Of a stretch of 64,000 bases of DNA, positions 53,198-62,550 are shown piece by piece. This DNA comes from DATKUC01 sp964553615 (GTDB lineage Bacteria > Spirochaetota > Spirochaetia > DSM-27196 > DATKUC01): the NCBI GenBank assembly GCA_964553615.1, contig CAZKMA010000002.1, positions 62,001 to 126,000 on the forward strand. Direction: 5' to 3'. The notes under the pieces are model-generated. The model was not told the origin of the DNA and did not search any database. It saw only the letters and a list, made by a program, of their open reading frames with translations. Position 1 is the stretch's first letter. Every line of letters begins with the position of its first letter. The position numbers and the translations under genes were made by a program.

Positions 53198-54148
53198 TTA
53201 TCCTCCAAGAAGGGTACCTGGAAAACTCCGTACTCCGTTGAGAAACGATTTCCAGTCGAGGGGCTTTTTATTCTGAAGCTGAAGCTTCTGTACGGACAGC
53301 AGGCCGTTTCCTGTTTGTATCAGAATTCCTGCACTCTTGTCTACTCCTGCCACTGTTCCCGGCACGCTGTCCCGGCCGGACACCAGCTCCTGGATGTTGT
53401 CGGGCGGAACCGCCGCATGAAGGATGTTGAGTCGGAGTCCACTGAGCGAGGTGTGCGCGAGCGGCCACGGAGAATACGCCCGGACCATGCGTTCGATATG
53501 CTCGGCAGAGGATGACCAGTCAATCCTTCCGTCGTCCTTGCTGAGAATGGAGGTGAAAGTGGCCGCAGCAGGATCCTGTGGCACCGGTTTCTCACTGCCG
53601 CTCTCCAACTGATCTACGACATCGAGGACCATGTGCGCGCCGAGATCTCCCGCAGTCTCGGTAAGACTGCCGGTCGTTTCCGCACCGTGGAGGTCAATCC
53701 GTTTCTGGAGATAGATGGCCCCGGCGTCTACCTCCCGGGCGAGCGCCTGAACAGACACTCCGGTTTCCCGGTCCCCGGCAAGTATGGCGGCAGGAATGGG
53801 AGCGGGTCCCCGGTATCTGGGAAGGAGTGACGGATGAAGATTGATCCCGCCCCGCGGGAACAGAGCCAGAAAAAGCGGACCGAAGATTCTGCCGTAGGCG
53901 ACGCAGACAAGTAATTCGGCAGCGTACGGTCGCAGTTCCTCCCGGAGTGCCGCACCGAGCCGCTGCGGCTGCAGAACCGGCAATCCGATCTCGAGCGCGC
54001 GTTGCTTTACCGGGCTCGGAGTCAATTCTCTTCCCCTGCCGGAGCGGGTATCCGGGGCAGTCAATACTGCAACTACGTCATGATGAGCGGACAGCAGAGA
54101 GAGGGTCGGAACTGCAATTTCGGGAGTACCGGAGAACAGAAGTCTCAT
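53198..54148 (-). CDS. fmt: methionyl-tRNA formyltransferase
   Basis: Formylates initiator Met-tRNA. 316 residues with the hallmark NLHPSLLPRYRGPAPI (catalytic Asn and His) and the later catalytic Asp in VDAGAIY. Its ATG overlaps the def stop (ATGA), the usual def-fmt arrangement. Confidence 0.97.
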   Translation of the reverse strand: MRLLFSGTPEIAVPTLSLLSAHHDVVAVLTAPDTRSGRGRELTPSPVKQRALEIGLPVLQPQRLGAALREELRPYAAELLVCVAYGRIFGPLFLALFPRGGINLHPSLLPRYRGPAPIPAAILAGDRETGVSVQALAREVDAGAIYLQKRIDLHGAETTGSLTETAGDLGAHMVLDVVDQLESGSEKPVPQDPAAATFTSILSKDDGRIDWSSSAEHIERMVRAYSPWPLAHTSLSGLRLNILHAAVPPDNIQELVSGRDSVPGTVAGVDKSAGILIQTGNGLLSVQKLQLQNKKPLDWKSFLNGVRSFPGTLLGG

Positions 54149-54636
54149 CAGACACGGGCCATGCGGTCGTATTGCCGAAGCAGCTTGTCCCGTTTCCGGT
54201 CGGAGAGGTAGTCGAGGAAGAGAACACCGTTCAGATGGTCATATTCATGTTGAATGACCCGCGCAAGAACTCCATCCGCATCCAGATTAAACGGCCGGCC
54301 GCGTTCGTCCCATGCCTGGATTTTCACTGACTGCGGTCTTCGAACATCCGCGTAGACCCCGGGTATGCTGAGACATCCCTCTTCATAGTCATACTCGTCT
54401 ATCGAAGTCTCTACGACGGTAGGATTGATGAAGACACGAGGCTTGTCCCGGTTCACGTGAACGACAAAAAGGCGTTTCAGGACTCCCACCTGCGCACCGG
54501 CAAGCCCTATTCCATTTCCGACGTGCATGGCCTCGATCATCTCTTCGGCGAGTTTCTTGATTTCTCCGTCAATATCAGCGACCGGTACTGATGTCCGCCG
54601 GAGCATTTCATCCGGCAATGTGTATATCGAAAGCAT
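54148..54636 (-). CDS. def: peptide deformylase
   Basis: Removes the formyl group from nascent proteins. 162 residues with the three metal-site motifs: GIGLAGAQVG (GxGLAAxQ variant, Gly in place of one Ala), EGCLSIPG (Cys ligand) and HEYDHLNGVLF (HExxH). Good AAGGA before ATG 54636. Confidence 0.97.
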   Translation of the reverse strand: MLSIYTLPDEMLRRTSVPVADIDGEIKKLAEEMIEAMHVGNGIGLAGAQVGVLKRLFVVHVNRDKPRVFINPTVVETSIDEYDYEEGCLSIPGVYADVRRPQSVKIQAWDERGRPFNLDADGVLARVIQHEYDHLNGVLFLDYLSDRKRDKLLRQYDRMARV

Positions 54637-54671
54637 AGTCTATCCTTGATCCGCGACTCAAGTACGCCACT

Positions 54672-54701
54672 ATAGTATGCGTAAAAGGGGGCCAAAGTCA
54701 A
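54672..54701 (-). promoter_or_regulatory. promoter of the def-fmt-PASTA operon
   Basis: Minus strand TTGACT (54701-54696), 18-base spacer, TACTAT (54677-54672), 36 bases before the def ATG. Confidence 0.55.
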
Positions 54702-54710
54702 CAAATGCGC

Positions 54711-56669
54711 TTACATGAGGTTGATCGGGTCGATATCTACCTCAATATAGACGTCGCGAGCGCCTTTGAACTCCTTCACTGCGTCACGAAGCGCGGCATG
54801 GGCACGATCAAACCGATGCGATTTCACAATGATCTGATGGCGATGGTTCGCCGAAATGATTCCCATCGGGCACTCTGCAGGCCCGAGGACCTCTCCGAGT
54901 GTGCCGATGTGAGCGTTCAACGCTCTGCCGAACGCTTCGGCAGTCTGTACAACCCGGTCACGGTTCTTGCCGCGGAACACGGTTCGCAATAGCCGGGAAA
55001 ACGGGGGAAACTTCGTTGCCTCACGCACGGCAAGCTCCCCGGCATAGAACTCTTCAATTTTGCCGGCGGCCGCAAGTCGAATTGCATCCGCATGTGGATG
55101 CAGCGTCTGTACAATGACCTCGCCGTCGGGCAGGAACCTCCCTGCGCGTCCCGAAACCTGAACAATAAGGTTAAACGTCCGCTCGGCAGCGCGGAAATCG
55201 GGCATACTCAGAGCCGTGTCTGCGAGGACAATACCAACGAGCTTCACTCCCGGGAAGTTCAGTCCTTTTGCCACCATCTGCGTTCCGAGGAGAATATCGA
55301 GTTCCTGATCCCGGAAGGCACGAATTGTCTCTTCAAGACTCCCCTTCTTTCGGACCGAATCGGTATCCACCCGCTTGATCCGGTAACCGGGAAAGGCGGC
55401 TGCCACCTCTTCCTCGATCCGCTGGGTGCCAAAACCCGAGTACCCGACGTCGAGCGAACCGCAGTCCGGACAGACGGAGACAGGCCGCGTCTTGTAGCCG
55501 CAGTAGTGACATACCATGAGCTCACGATTCTTGTGGTAGGTCAGCGTCACCGAGCAGTGTTTGCACGACATCTGGTAGCCGCAGGAACGGCAATGAAAGA
55601 AGTAGGCAAATCCGCGCCGGTTCAGGAACAGTATCGACTGGCGCCCCTCGTCGTGCGTTCGCCGTATTGCGTCAACGAGCAGACCGGAAAGCACCCCGGA
55701 TTCCTTTTTCAGGTCCACGATACGCACGGTGGGAAGTGTTCCACCGGCGAGTCTCCGGCTGAGGACGATTCGCCGAATTCGCCCTGTGGACATGAGATGG
55801 TACGCCTCCACCGACGGCGTTGCGCTCCCCATGACCAGTCGCGCCTTCGCCTCCGCGCACCGCTTCATGGCAACCTGACGTGCATGATACCGGGGGGATG
55901 ACCCCGACTTGTAGGAGCCCTCGTGTTCTTCGTCAAGGATGATGAGGCCAAGCCGGTTAACCGGAGCAAAGACTGCGCTGCGCGCCCCGATGACGAACCG
56001 TGCCTCGCCGTTCTGGATGCGTCTCCATTCGGTCAGACGCTGACTTGCGGTCAACCCCGAATGGAGAACCGCAGCACTCTCCCTGAACCGTTGCCGGATT
56101 GTCTCGGCAACCTGGTGAGTGAGCGAAATCTCCGGAACCAGGTAGATTACACTCCTGCCCTCGTCCAGAGTCTTCTGTGCCGCTCGCAGAAACACCTCCG
56201 TCTTCCCGGAGCCGGTAATACCGTAGACATAGTAAAGCCCGCCAGGCTCTTCCGTTATTGCCCCGACGGCGTCGGACTGCTCGCTGGAAAGTTCAAACGG
56301 TTCGGAAGAGAAGGAGGTCTCATCACCACCGAGCGCGGGAAGCTCAACCTCCCGGCGCCCTCCCGGGATCATTGCTGAGAGACACTCTCCAAGCGTGCAC
56401 AGATAGAGATCCGACATCCAGCCGGCAAGATCGAGGTAATCCTCGCTGAAGAGCGGTGTCCGATCGACGACCCGACGGATGGACTTGATCTCCGGCACTC
56501 CCGGCGGCGGAACGTCGACAAGAGCTACAACGAATCCGGTCAATGTACGGTTGCCAATCGGAGCCACCACGCGGGAACCTGCCGGGCACGTCTGGCCCTC
56601 CTCCAGTCGGTACGTAAATGGCCCGGGAACGGGAATGTTGAATACCACCTGAGCATACATCTGACTCAT
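54711..56669 (-). CDS. priA: primosomal replication-restart helicase
   Basis: 652 residues. The N-terminal DNA-binding domain (AQVVFNIPVPGPFTYRL) precedes the helicase: Walker A GITGSGKTEVF, Walker B LIILDEEHE. The zinc-binding insertion shows repeated CxxC pairs (CRSCGYQMSCKHC, CHYCGYKTRPVSVCPDCG). Start ATG 56669 lies two bases after the udg stop; no clear Shine-Dalgarno, consistent with coupling. Last gene of the overlapping operon. Confidence 0.97.
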   Translation of the reverse strand: MSQMYAQVVFNIPVPGPFTYRLEEGQTCPAGSRVVAPIGNRTLTGFVVALVDVPPPGVPEIKSIRRVVDRTPLFSEDYLDLAGWMSDLYLCTLGECLSAMIPGGRREVELPALGGDETSFSSEPFELSSEQSDAVGAITEEPGGLYYVYGITGSGKTEVFLRAAQKTLDEGRSVIYLVPEISLTHQVAETIRQRFRESAAVLHSGLTASQRLTEWRRIQNGEARFVIGARSAVFAPVNRLGLIILDEEHEGSYKSGSSPRYHARQVAMKRCAEAKARLVMGSATPSVEAYHLMSTGRIRRIVLSRRLAGGTLPTVRIVDLKKESGVLSGLLVDAIRRTHDEGRQSILFLNRRGFAYFFHCRSCGYQMSCKHCSVTLTYHKNRELMVCHYCGYKTRPVSVCPDCGSLDVGYSGFGTQRIEEEVAAAFPGYRIKRVDTDSVRKKGSLEETIRAFRDQELDILLGTQMVAKGLNFPGVKLVGIVLADTALSMPDFRAAERTFNLIVQVSGRAGRFLPDGEVIVQTLHPHADAIRLAAAGKIEEFYAGELAVREATKFPPFSRLLRTVFRGKNRDRVVQTAEAFGRALNAHIGTLGEVLGPAECPMGIISANHRHQIIVKSHRFDRAHAALRDAVKEFKGARDVYIEVDIDPINLM

Positions 56670-56671
56670 GA

Positions 56672-57421
56672 CTACCGGGAGAGAATACTGCGAAGAAGTT
56701 TCATATCCTCCCAGACCGGCCGACGGTAGTCCGGATTCCGGAGCACGCCGCTCGGATGGTAGGTAGGCACCAGCGGAATCCCATTGAACTCGTAGGCGCG
56801 GCCACGGAGCGAACCGATGCTGTCCAATCGACCGATCAGATACTGAGAGGCAACCCGCCCAACAGTCAAAATGGTCTTCGGCCGGACAAGCGCAATCTGT
56901 TCGAGGAGAAACGGATGGCACGCACTGGATTCGTCCGGCTGAGGGTCGCGGTTATTGGGAGGACGACACTTTACCAGATTCGCAATGTAGGCGTTCTTGT
57001 GACGCGAAATCTCAATCGCATCCAGCCATTTGTCCAGGTACTGCCCCGCGCGCCCGACGAACGGGAGCCCGCTTGCGTCCTCATCCGCTCCCGGACCCTC
57101 GCCAATGATCATGACCAGCGGATCGAGAACTCCGGTACCGGGTACCGTGTTTCGTCTCGTTTCATGCAGCCTGCAGGCAGCACAGGCGGCAATCCGCGCG
57201 GACACCGCGGAAAGTTGCTCCTTTCGTTCACCAATACCAAGCGTGCTGTAATCCACCGGAGGATTTGATTGCGCAACCGCCCGGGAATCTGAGGGCATCG
57301 CATTCGATTCTTCTACCGCCGATGGCGTTGCATGCGGATTACGATAGCCGCCCGCGAGGAGATCTTCCACTTCGTCCAGCAGATGCCAGAGCTTGTATCC
57401 GGTATTCCCATCATTCGACAT
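56672..57421 (-). CDS. uracil-DNA glycosylase, family 4
   Basis: 249 residues. Family 4/5 signatures GEGPGADEDASGLPFVG and YHPSGVL are present, with Cys residues for the 4Fe-4S cluster at CAACRLHETRR and KCRPPNNRDP. Removes uracil from DNA. An N-terminal extension of about 75 residues precedes the core. It overlaps truA by 11 bases. Confidence 0.93.
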   Translation of the reverse strand: MSNDGNTGYKLWHLLDEVEDLLAGGYRNPHATPSAVEESNAMPSDSRAVAQSNPPVDYSTLGIGERKEQLSAVSARIAACAACRLHETRRNTVPGTGVLDPLVMIIGEGPGADEDASGLPFVGRAGQYLDKWLDAIEISRHKNAYIANLVKCRPPNNRDPQPDESSACHPFLLEQIALVRPKTILTVGRVASQYLIGRLDSIGSLRGRAYEFNGIPLVPTYHPSGVLRNPDYRRPVWEDMKLLRSILSR

Positions 57422-58160
57422 AGTCTACCCTGTAAAGAAAGAGCCCCTGTGGGGGAGCTGTTGTCCCGGCAAGATCACGGTCTCTGCCGTCCAGGATCCG
57501 CGCAAGCGCCGAGTCGGGTGCGTCGGTCCGGCCAAGCTCGAGCAACGTTCCAACGATGGAACGAACCATCTTCCACAAAAAACCGTTCGCTGAAATAGTG
57601 AAGACCGTGTACGGCCCCTCTGCGTGAAATGCGGCGCTGTACACCTCTCGAACAGTCGATCGGCCCGTATCGACCGGCGCCGCAAAAGTCCTGAAATCAT
57701 GCTCGCCGACCAACGGTGCTGCGAGCCTGTTCAATTTACGGACATCGGGCTGATCGAGAATACGGTAGGAATACAACCGCATGTGCGGTACACCCACCGG
57801 CGCGGTGAGCAGATAGTAACGGTACGTTCTCCGGCGTGCATCATAACGCGCATGAAACTCTGCGGACACTTCCTGGCTGTCGCTGGCCCGCACATCGGGA
57901 GGCAGATGCCGGTTCAACGCAAGGGCAATGCGCTCTTCAGGAATCGAGTCCACGTCCGTGAGGAAGTTAACGACCTGTCCGACCGCGTGAACGCCCGCGT
58001 CGGTGCGGCCGGCAGCCTGAATATCCACCGGATGACGATGTAGAGCTTCCAGCGCATTCTGAAGCGTTCCCTGGACGGTTCGACCGGATCGCTGAACCTG
58101 CCAACCGCTGAAACCGGTGCCGTCATACGCCACCGTCAATCTGATATTACGAAGCCCCAT
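57411..58160 (-). CDS. truA: tRNA pseudouridine synthase A
   Basis: 249 residues. The catalytic Asp is in AAGRTDAGVHAVGQ; N-terminal VAYDGTGFSGWQ and central YDARRRTYRYY are family-typical. Modifies positions 38-40 of tRNAs. It overlaps both neighbours, showing tight operon packing. Confidence 0.97.
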   Translation of the reverse strand: MGLRNIRLTVAYDGTGFSGWQVQRSGRTVQGTLQNALEALHRHPVDIQAAGRTDAGVHAVGQVVNFLTDVDSIPEERIALALNRHLPPDVRASDSQEVSAEFHARYDARRRTYRYYLLTAPVGVPHMRLYSYRILDQPDVRKLNRLAAPLVGEHDFRTFAAPVDTGRSTVREVYSAAFHAEGPYTVFTISANGFLWKMVRSIVGTLLELGRTDAPDSALARILDGRDRDLAGTTAPPQGLFLYRVDYVE

Positions 58161-59019
58161 TGGCCGCTTCTTCGGGATCCGTACCTATATCCGCGGATAT
58201 GGTTGCGTACAGATCCCGGGCCATGTCCAGTATTGCCGAAGGTTTACTCTTGGACGCCTTCCCCATTCCGAACAGGCGCGAGACGGTTCGCTTTGCACGA
58301 TTCAAGGCAAGAACCCGCTTTGCCGCATCCTTCCGTGGTCCATACTTGTACTCAAGCAAGCCGCTGATGTACAACACCCCGTCGAATCCATAGTTCTTGT
58401 CGAGATCCGGACCAAGATGATGCGACGTGGGAATGCTCTCCGACCCGGATTGCTCGCGTTCGACCGCCTCGGCGTAGAAAAAACGTGCCTTCCGATAGAA
58501 CAGCCGTCCAACGTAGTCCCAATGCTGGCCGGATTCACTCTGATCCAGATCAGAGGCAACCCATGCGGCGCGGAGCGCTGAAACACCCTGTTTGAACACC
58601 GGAGCGAACTCACGCGGAAAGAAGTCATAACACATGATTGCGAAGTAGTAGCTGGCAAGCCCTTCGCGCAGGCCGCGTGGACCATTGAAATCCAGACTGG
58701 GGCAGATATTCCGAAAACTTGTCAGACGGGCGTCCGTACTCCGATCCACATTCGCCTTTCTCTCTTCCGGAATTTCGAGAAAATCGCGCTCGTACGCACC
58801 ATAGTAGCAGGACGGACACACGGTGACCGGGTAGAGGAGCGGATTCACCGAACCGTACTTACGGGACGGCTCGTAGCTGCGACGGAGCTCCTCCGTCAAT
58901 TTCCCTGCAATCAACCTTCCGCGACCGGTTCGGAGTTCCTCCCGGGAAAACGCCGTGTCACAGATGGGACATCTGATCTGTGCACGGGAAAAATAGGTGA
59001 CATGTGCAGGTTCGGCCAT
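58147..59019 (-). CDS. DUF2225 protein
   Basis: 290 residues. An N-terminal zinc-ribbon-like CPIC and a later CPSC in CPSCYYGAYERDF are the DUF2225 hallmarks; the remainder is helical, TPR-like. Function unknown; common in Firmicutes and spirochaetes. Start ATG 59019 overlaps the acpS stop by one base (TGATG). Confidence 0.85.
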   Translation of the reverse strand: MAEPAHVTYFSRAQIRCPICDTAFSREELRTGRGRLIAGKLTEELRRSYEPSRKYGSVNPLLYPVTVCPSCYYGAYERDFLEIPEERKANVDRSTDARLTSFRNICPSLDFNGPRGLREGLASYYFAIMCYDFFPREFAPVFKQGVSALRAAWVASDLDQSESGQHWDYVGRLFYRKARFFYAEAVEREQSGSESIPTSHHLGPDLDKNYGFDGVLYISGLLEYKYGPRKDAAKRVLALNRAKRTVSRLFGMGKASKSKPSAILDMARDLYATISADIGTDPEEAANGAS

Positions 59020-59393
59020 CAATCGCCCTCTATTACTACCATAGCTACCGCATAGTCTTCTTCATGGGTAAGACTGACGAAGACCTTTCCACCGCCGCTC
59101 TTTCGCAGCGCTTCGATCGCCTTTCCGTGCAGGACTATCTCCGGCTTTCCCAGAGCATCGTTCTGGACCTCGATCTCTCGCAGGTCGAACCCTCGAAGGC
59201 CCACGCCAATAGCCTTGGCGAACGCCTCCTTCGCGGCAAAGCGCGTCGCTATTGACAGCACCGTGCCCTCACCGCGACTCAGGACAGTCTTCACCTCGCC
59301 GGGATGCAGATAGCGGGAAAGGAGTCCCGGGCGGTCAACCCAGTTTCTCAGCCGTTCGGTGTGCACCACATCGATTCCAATACCTTTGATCAC
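59019..59393 (-). CDS. acpS: holo-ACP synthase
   Basis: 124 residues, the housekeeping phosphopantetheinyl transferase. Motifs GIGIDVVHTERL and RFAAKEAFAKA (Asp and Glu for Mg). Separate from the Sfp-type enzyme at 10417. Overlaps ybbR by four bases. Confidence 0.96.
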   Translation of the reverse strand: MIKGIGIDVVHTERLRNWVDRPGLLSRYLHPGEVKTVLSRGEGTVLSIATRFAAKEAFAKAIGVGLRGFDLREIEVQNDALGKPEIVLHGKAIEALRKSGGGKVFVSLTHEEDYAVAMVVIEGD

Positions 59394-60343
59394 CGGGCTC
59401 CTCCAGTCCTGGTTACCGTAAGAGTAACACGGGAGGGATCGTAGCGGAGAATAAGAATGCCGGGCGGCAGATCCGGTCGGGCGGGAAGCGAGTACGTTCC
59501 CGGCCGGACAATATCCGCCGCGTCGACCACCAGTCTGATATCTTCCGGCCTTATGGCGTCGAGGTCCACCTGCTTCCCCTGAACGCGCAGGGATCCGGTC
59601 GGAAGATCGCCTGCAACCGTCAACCCGGGAGGAAGATTTGTCACCACCACGTTCACGTTGTCGAACGTCTGCAGGACCACCGACTCCTGAATGATCCCGC
59701 GGAACTCAACTACATTGCCGCCGGGAAGGCGAAGGAGCGGATCACTCAGATCCAGACGAACCTGTGAGGTAAAGTCAGCAACACGCCCGGAAAGATCTAT
59801 ATCTTCGGTCTGGATAGACTGGAGCCTGTCCAGGTGGCTGCGCGGCCCGATCACCTCAACGCTCGAAGGCTTGAGCGAATATTTCGAAAGCTGGTAACCG
59901 GGCGGCGGAAACCCTTTCAGTCGCGGAACGACTTCAAGACTCTTCGTTACCTTACGGTCCAGGGTCACCGTTACCTCGAGCGGCTCCACTGAAATTTCCA
60001 GAGGATCTATGTTCAGGGCGGTACCCCGCTTCCGAATTCTGATTGGCTCCTGGAACACGCCTTCGCTCGTGTGCTTCGAGAAATCGGCGTACGCCTCCAC
60101 ATCCTCCTCCAGCACGCGAAAGATGGCGCTGGACTCACCGCGCAGGGTAACCCGGACCTTACTCGGATAGGGTGCACCGGGAACATAGCCGGATGGCAGC
60201 TCGAGCTGAAGGGGAACACTGAAATAGCGGACCTGAAGCAGAGACAGCTGGTTGAAAAAAAACAGAAGAACCGCAGCAGCGATCGAAAGCACCTTGACCG
60301 GCCAGTTCTTCAAGAGACGCTCAAGGAAGGTGCTATTCCTCAA
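59390..60343 (-). CDS. ybbR: YbbR-domain protein (CdaR-like regulator)
   Basis: 317 residues. One N-terminal membrane helix (about 15-40) followed by three YbbR-type repeats of about 80 residues with strand pairs. In Firmicutes CdaR regulates the diadenylate cyclase CdaA, which is the preceding gene here (11-base overlap), so a similar role fits. Confidence 0.88.
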   Translation of the reverse strand: MRNSTFLERLLKNWPVKVLSIAAAVLLFFFNQLSLLQVRYFSVPLQLELPSGYVPGAPYPSKVRVTLRGESSAIFRVLEEDVEAYADFSKHTSEGVFQEPIRIRKRGTALNIDPLEISVEPLEVTVTLDRKVTKSLEVVPRLKGFPPPGYQLSKYSLKPSSVEVIGPRSHLDRLQSIQTEDIDLSGRVADFTSQVRLDLSDPLLRLPGGNVVEFRGIIQESVVLQTFDNVNVVVTNLPPGLTVAGDLPTGSLRVQGKQVDLDAIRPEDIRLVVDAADIVRPGTYSLPARPDLPPGILILRYDPSRVTLTVTRTGGAR

Positions 60344-61142
60344 AACTCTCTACCTCCTCTTCCTCCACAGAGTCCGACTCGTGGAGATACAGGAGCTCTC
60401 GAAGCCGTTTCTTAACGTCTTCCACCGAAAGATCATAGTGTAGGTTTGCGTCATACGCGAGCGAAAGCGCACCCGTCTCTTCGGATACTACCAGGACCAC
60501 CGCGTCGCTCTCTTCCACCAGTCCAAGAGCCGCGCGGTGCCGCGTTCCGAAACTCCGGCGAATATCCAGCTGTTCTGAAAGCGGCAGAAAGCAGCCGGCA
60601 GCAACAATTTTCGAACCATTCAAGACAATTGCTCCGTCATGCAGCGGCGTATCATGCCCAAAGATCGTGATAACGAGTGCGGAAGAAAGCTCGGCATTCA
60701 GGCGAGTCCCTGTTTCCACAATGTTCTTCTGCCCGACAGTACGGGTAAAGACCATCAGCGCACCACGCTTCCGGTAGGCGAGTACCTCCGCGGCGCTTAT
60801 AACCGAATCAAGCTGAAACGGACGGGAAGACTGGCTGAAGGAGAAAATCGAACCCTGACCAATGCGAGTGAATATCTTCCTCAGCTCGGGCTGGAATATG
60901 ATTGCCAGGCCGATAACCAGACTCGGGGCCAGCAGATTCAGGAGCCAGAGCACGGTTCTCAGGTCCAGAAAGAACGCTACCGCGTAGATGAGCACCATGA
61001 AGAACGCGCCCTTCACAAGCTGGACTGCACGCGTCTGCACGAGAATCTGATATCCCTTGTAGATAAGAAAGGCGAGCAGAAGAATATCGAGCGATGGAAG
61101 GACGAACTCCCGTATGAACCAGATGTTGTTAAGCCAGTTCAC
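60333..61142 (-). CDS. cdaA: membrane diadenylate cyclase (c-di-AMP synthase)
   Basis: 269 residues with three N-terminal membrane helices (about residues 10-95) and the DisA_N cyclase domain with DGA (169-171) and RHR (201-203 in FGTRHRAALG). Makes c-di-AMP from two ATP. Overlaps folP by 14 bases and ybbR by 11. The acidic Glu-rich C-terminus (ESDSVEEEEVESFEE) is unusual. Confidence 0.96.
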   Translation of the reverse strand: MNWLNNIWFIREFVLPSLDILLLAFLIYKGYQILVQTRAVQLVKGAFFMVLIYAVAFFLDLRTVLWLLNLLAPSLVIGLAIIFQPELRKIFTRIGQGSIFSFSQSSRPFQLDSVISAAEVLAYRKRGALMVFTRTVGQKNIVETGTRLNAELSSALVITIFGHDTPLHDGAIVLNGSKIVAAGCFLPLSEQLDIRRSFGTRHRAALGLVEESDAVVLVVSEETGALSLAYDANLHYDLSVEDVKKRLRELLYLHESDSVEEEEVESFEE

Positions 61143-62010
61143 CGATTGACTCCCGATTCACTTCGGATATGGCGCTGATAATTCTGACGACATCCACGGT
61201 CTCAGCCACATCGTGTACCCGCACAACATGTGCGCCGGACATCGCCGCACAGGCCGCCACGGCGAGACTCCCGGCAAGACGGTACTCCACCGGACGGGGC
61301 ACTTCCCCACTCTTCAGTATCGCCCCGATGAACCCTTTCCGTGACGCCCCTACAACAAGCGGGAACCCCATCTTTCGGAGGCGGGAAATATCCCTGAGAA
61401 TCCTCAGGTTGTCATCAACACGCTTCCCGAAACCAAGACCGGGATCAATCATGATCTTCTCTGCGCTGATTCCCTGCGATCCGGCGTACTCTACGCGGGC
61501 AGAAAGCTCCTCGATAATCTCGCCGACCGTATCCTCGTAGCGGACATCGTTCTGCATCGTCTCCGGGTTGCCGCGAATATGCATCAGAATCACCGCTGCA
61601 CCGTACTGCGCAACGACCCGCGCAAGTTCTTCATCGTCCCGCAACGCCGAAATGTCGTTTACGATATCGGCACCGGCGTCGAGCGCCGCACGGGCAATGC
61701 CGGATCTTCGCGTGTCTATTGAAATGGGTACCGAAAATCGGCGACGAAGTTCCTGCACCGCTGGAATCGCACGCGCGTACTCATCCTCTTCGGCAACAGG
61801 CAGACTTCCGGGACGGGTGGACTCTCCGCCAACGTCTATCAGATCTACGCCGGCCTCCACCATTTCTTCGGCCGTCCGCACAACCGCAGGCAGTCCGTTT
61901 GAACGGCTTCCCGGAAAGAACGAGTCGGGGGTGACATTCAGTATGCCCATAACGAGTGTACGTTCTTCCAGAATCAGCTTCCGGCCATTTGTAAGGGACA
62001 ATGTTTTCAT
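61129..62010 (-). CDS. folP: dihydropteroate synthase
   Basis: 293 residues. Motifs MGILNVTPDSFFPGSR, DVGGESTRPGS, and GFGKRVDDN with late GASRKGFIG. Condenses DHPP with p-aminobenzoate in folate synthesis. ATG 62010 gives the usual N-terminus; the frame is open to 62079. It appears to be the first gene of the overlapping operon. Confidence 0.97.
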   Translation of the reverse strand: MKTLSLTNGRKLILEERTLVMGILNVTPDSFFPGSRSNGLPAVVRTAEEMVEAGVDLIDVGGESTRPGSLPVAEEDEYARAIPAVQELRRRFSVPISIDTRRSGIARAALDAGADIVNDISALRDDEELARVVAQYGAAVILMHIRGNPETMQNDVRYEDTVGEIIEELSARVEYAGSQGISAEKIMIDPGLGFGKRVDDNLRILRDISRLRKMGFPLVVGASRKGFIGAILKSGEVPRPVEYRLAGSLAVAACAAMSGAHVVRVHDVAETVDVVRIISAISEVNRESIGELA

Positions 62011-62114
62011 ACGTTTCCCGTCACGCGAGCGGTCGGGCAAGAATACCATTATCCGGGCGGAAAATCTACCGCGAGACATTGCCGATGAAGGGAACGTGAG
62101 ATCACACCGGGCGC

Positions 62115-62149
62115 AAAAGATCGACGCCTGCCATACATGACAGGCGTCG
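62115..62149 (-). terminator. terminator after the small basic protein gene
   Basis: Minus strand CGACGCCTG (62149-62141), ten-base loop, CAGGCGTCG (62130-62122), then GATCTTTT; a 9-bp perfect stem with a short T run. Confidence 0.65.
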
Positions 62150-62186
62150 CTTCGAGGGTGAGTTCAGGAAAGGGTTATCGGCAAAC

Positions 62187-62282
62187 CTATCGGTTCTTCT
62201 TCTTGTGCCGGTTCTTTCTGAGCTTTTTCTTTCGCTTGTGAGTAGCTATCTTCTTCCGTTTTCTTTTCCGTCCGCAAGGCAC
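62187..62282 (-). CDS. AURKAIP1/COX24-domain small basic protein (ribosome-associated)
   Basis: 31 residues, of which more than half are Lys or Arg: MPCGRKRKRKKIATHKRK and so on to HKKKNR. This matches the AURKAIP1/COX24-domain small proteins of Bacteroidetes and spirochaetes, which are thought to be ribosomal. GTG 62282 with AGAGGAG at eight bases upstream; it has its own strong promoter and terminator. Confidence 0.85.
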   Translation of the reverse strand: MPCGRKRKRKKIATHKRKKKLRKNRHKKKNR

Positions 62283-62365
62283 AGCAAGAACTCCTCTTTC
62301 GTGTATCGATTCAATCGATTGCTTTAATGGTAGCTGGTTCAATCCCCGAATAGACTGAGGCTACA

Positions 62366-62394
62366 CTATACAAACTGCATGCCGATTGGTCAAG
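62366..62394 (-). promoter_or_regulatory. strong promoter of the small basic protein gene
   Basis: Minus strand TTGACC (62394-62389), 17-base spacer, TATAGT (62371-62366). A perfect palindrome ATCGATT-C-AATCGAT (62305-62319) lies between it and the gene. I see nothing else in 62395-62525. Confidence 0.75.
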
Positions 62395-62525
62395 CAGCGT
62401 AGATTGCCTGCAGCGATTCTCATTTTGACGCGGCAACGCTACATGGCGCACCGGTCCGCACCTGCCCGCTCGCCTGGGGTCCGATGACCGGCACGCACTT
62501 ACCTCTGTTTCAAAGAACCGGAGGT

Positions 62526-62550
62526 ATCAACACGGTTGTTGATACTTCAG
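62526..62550 (-). repeat. 25-bp gene-end repeat, copy 4
   Basis: Identical to copy 3. Its TGA (62549-62547) is the stop codon of the P-loop protein gene. Confidence 0.8.

Noticed and set aside
5846..62550. Integron attC sites
   Set aside because: The 25-bp gene-end repeats have ATCAAC/GTTGAT arms but not the RYYYAAC/GTTRRRY core sites, and no integrase is seen.
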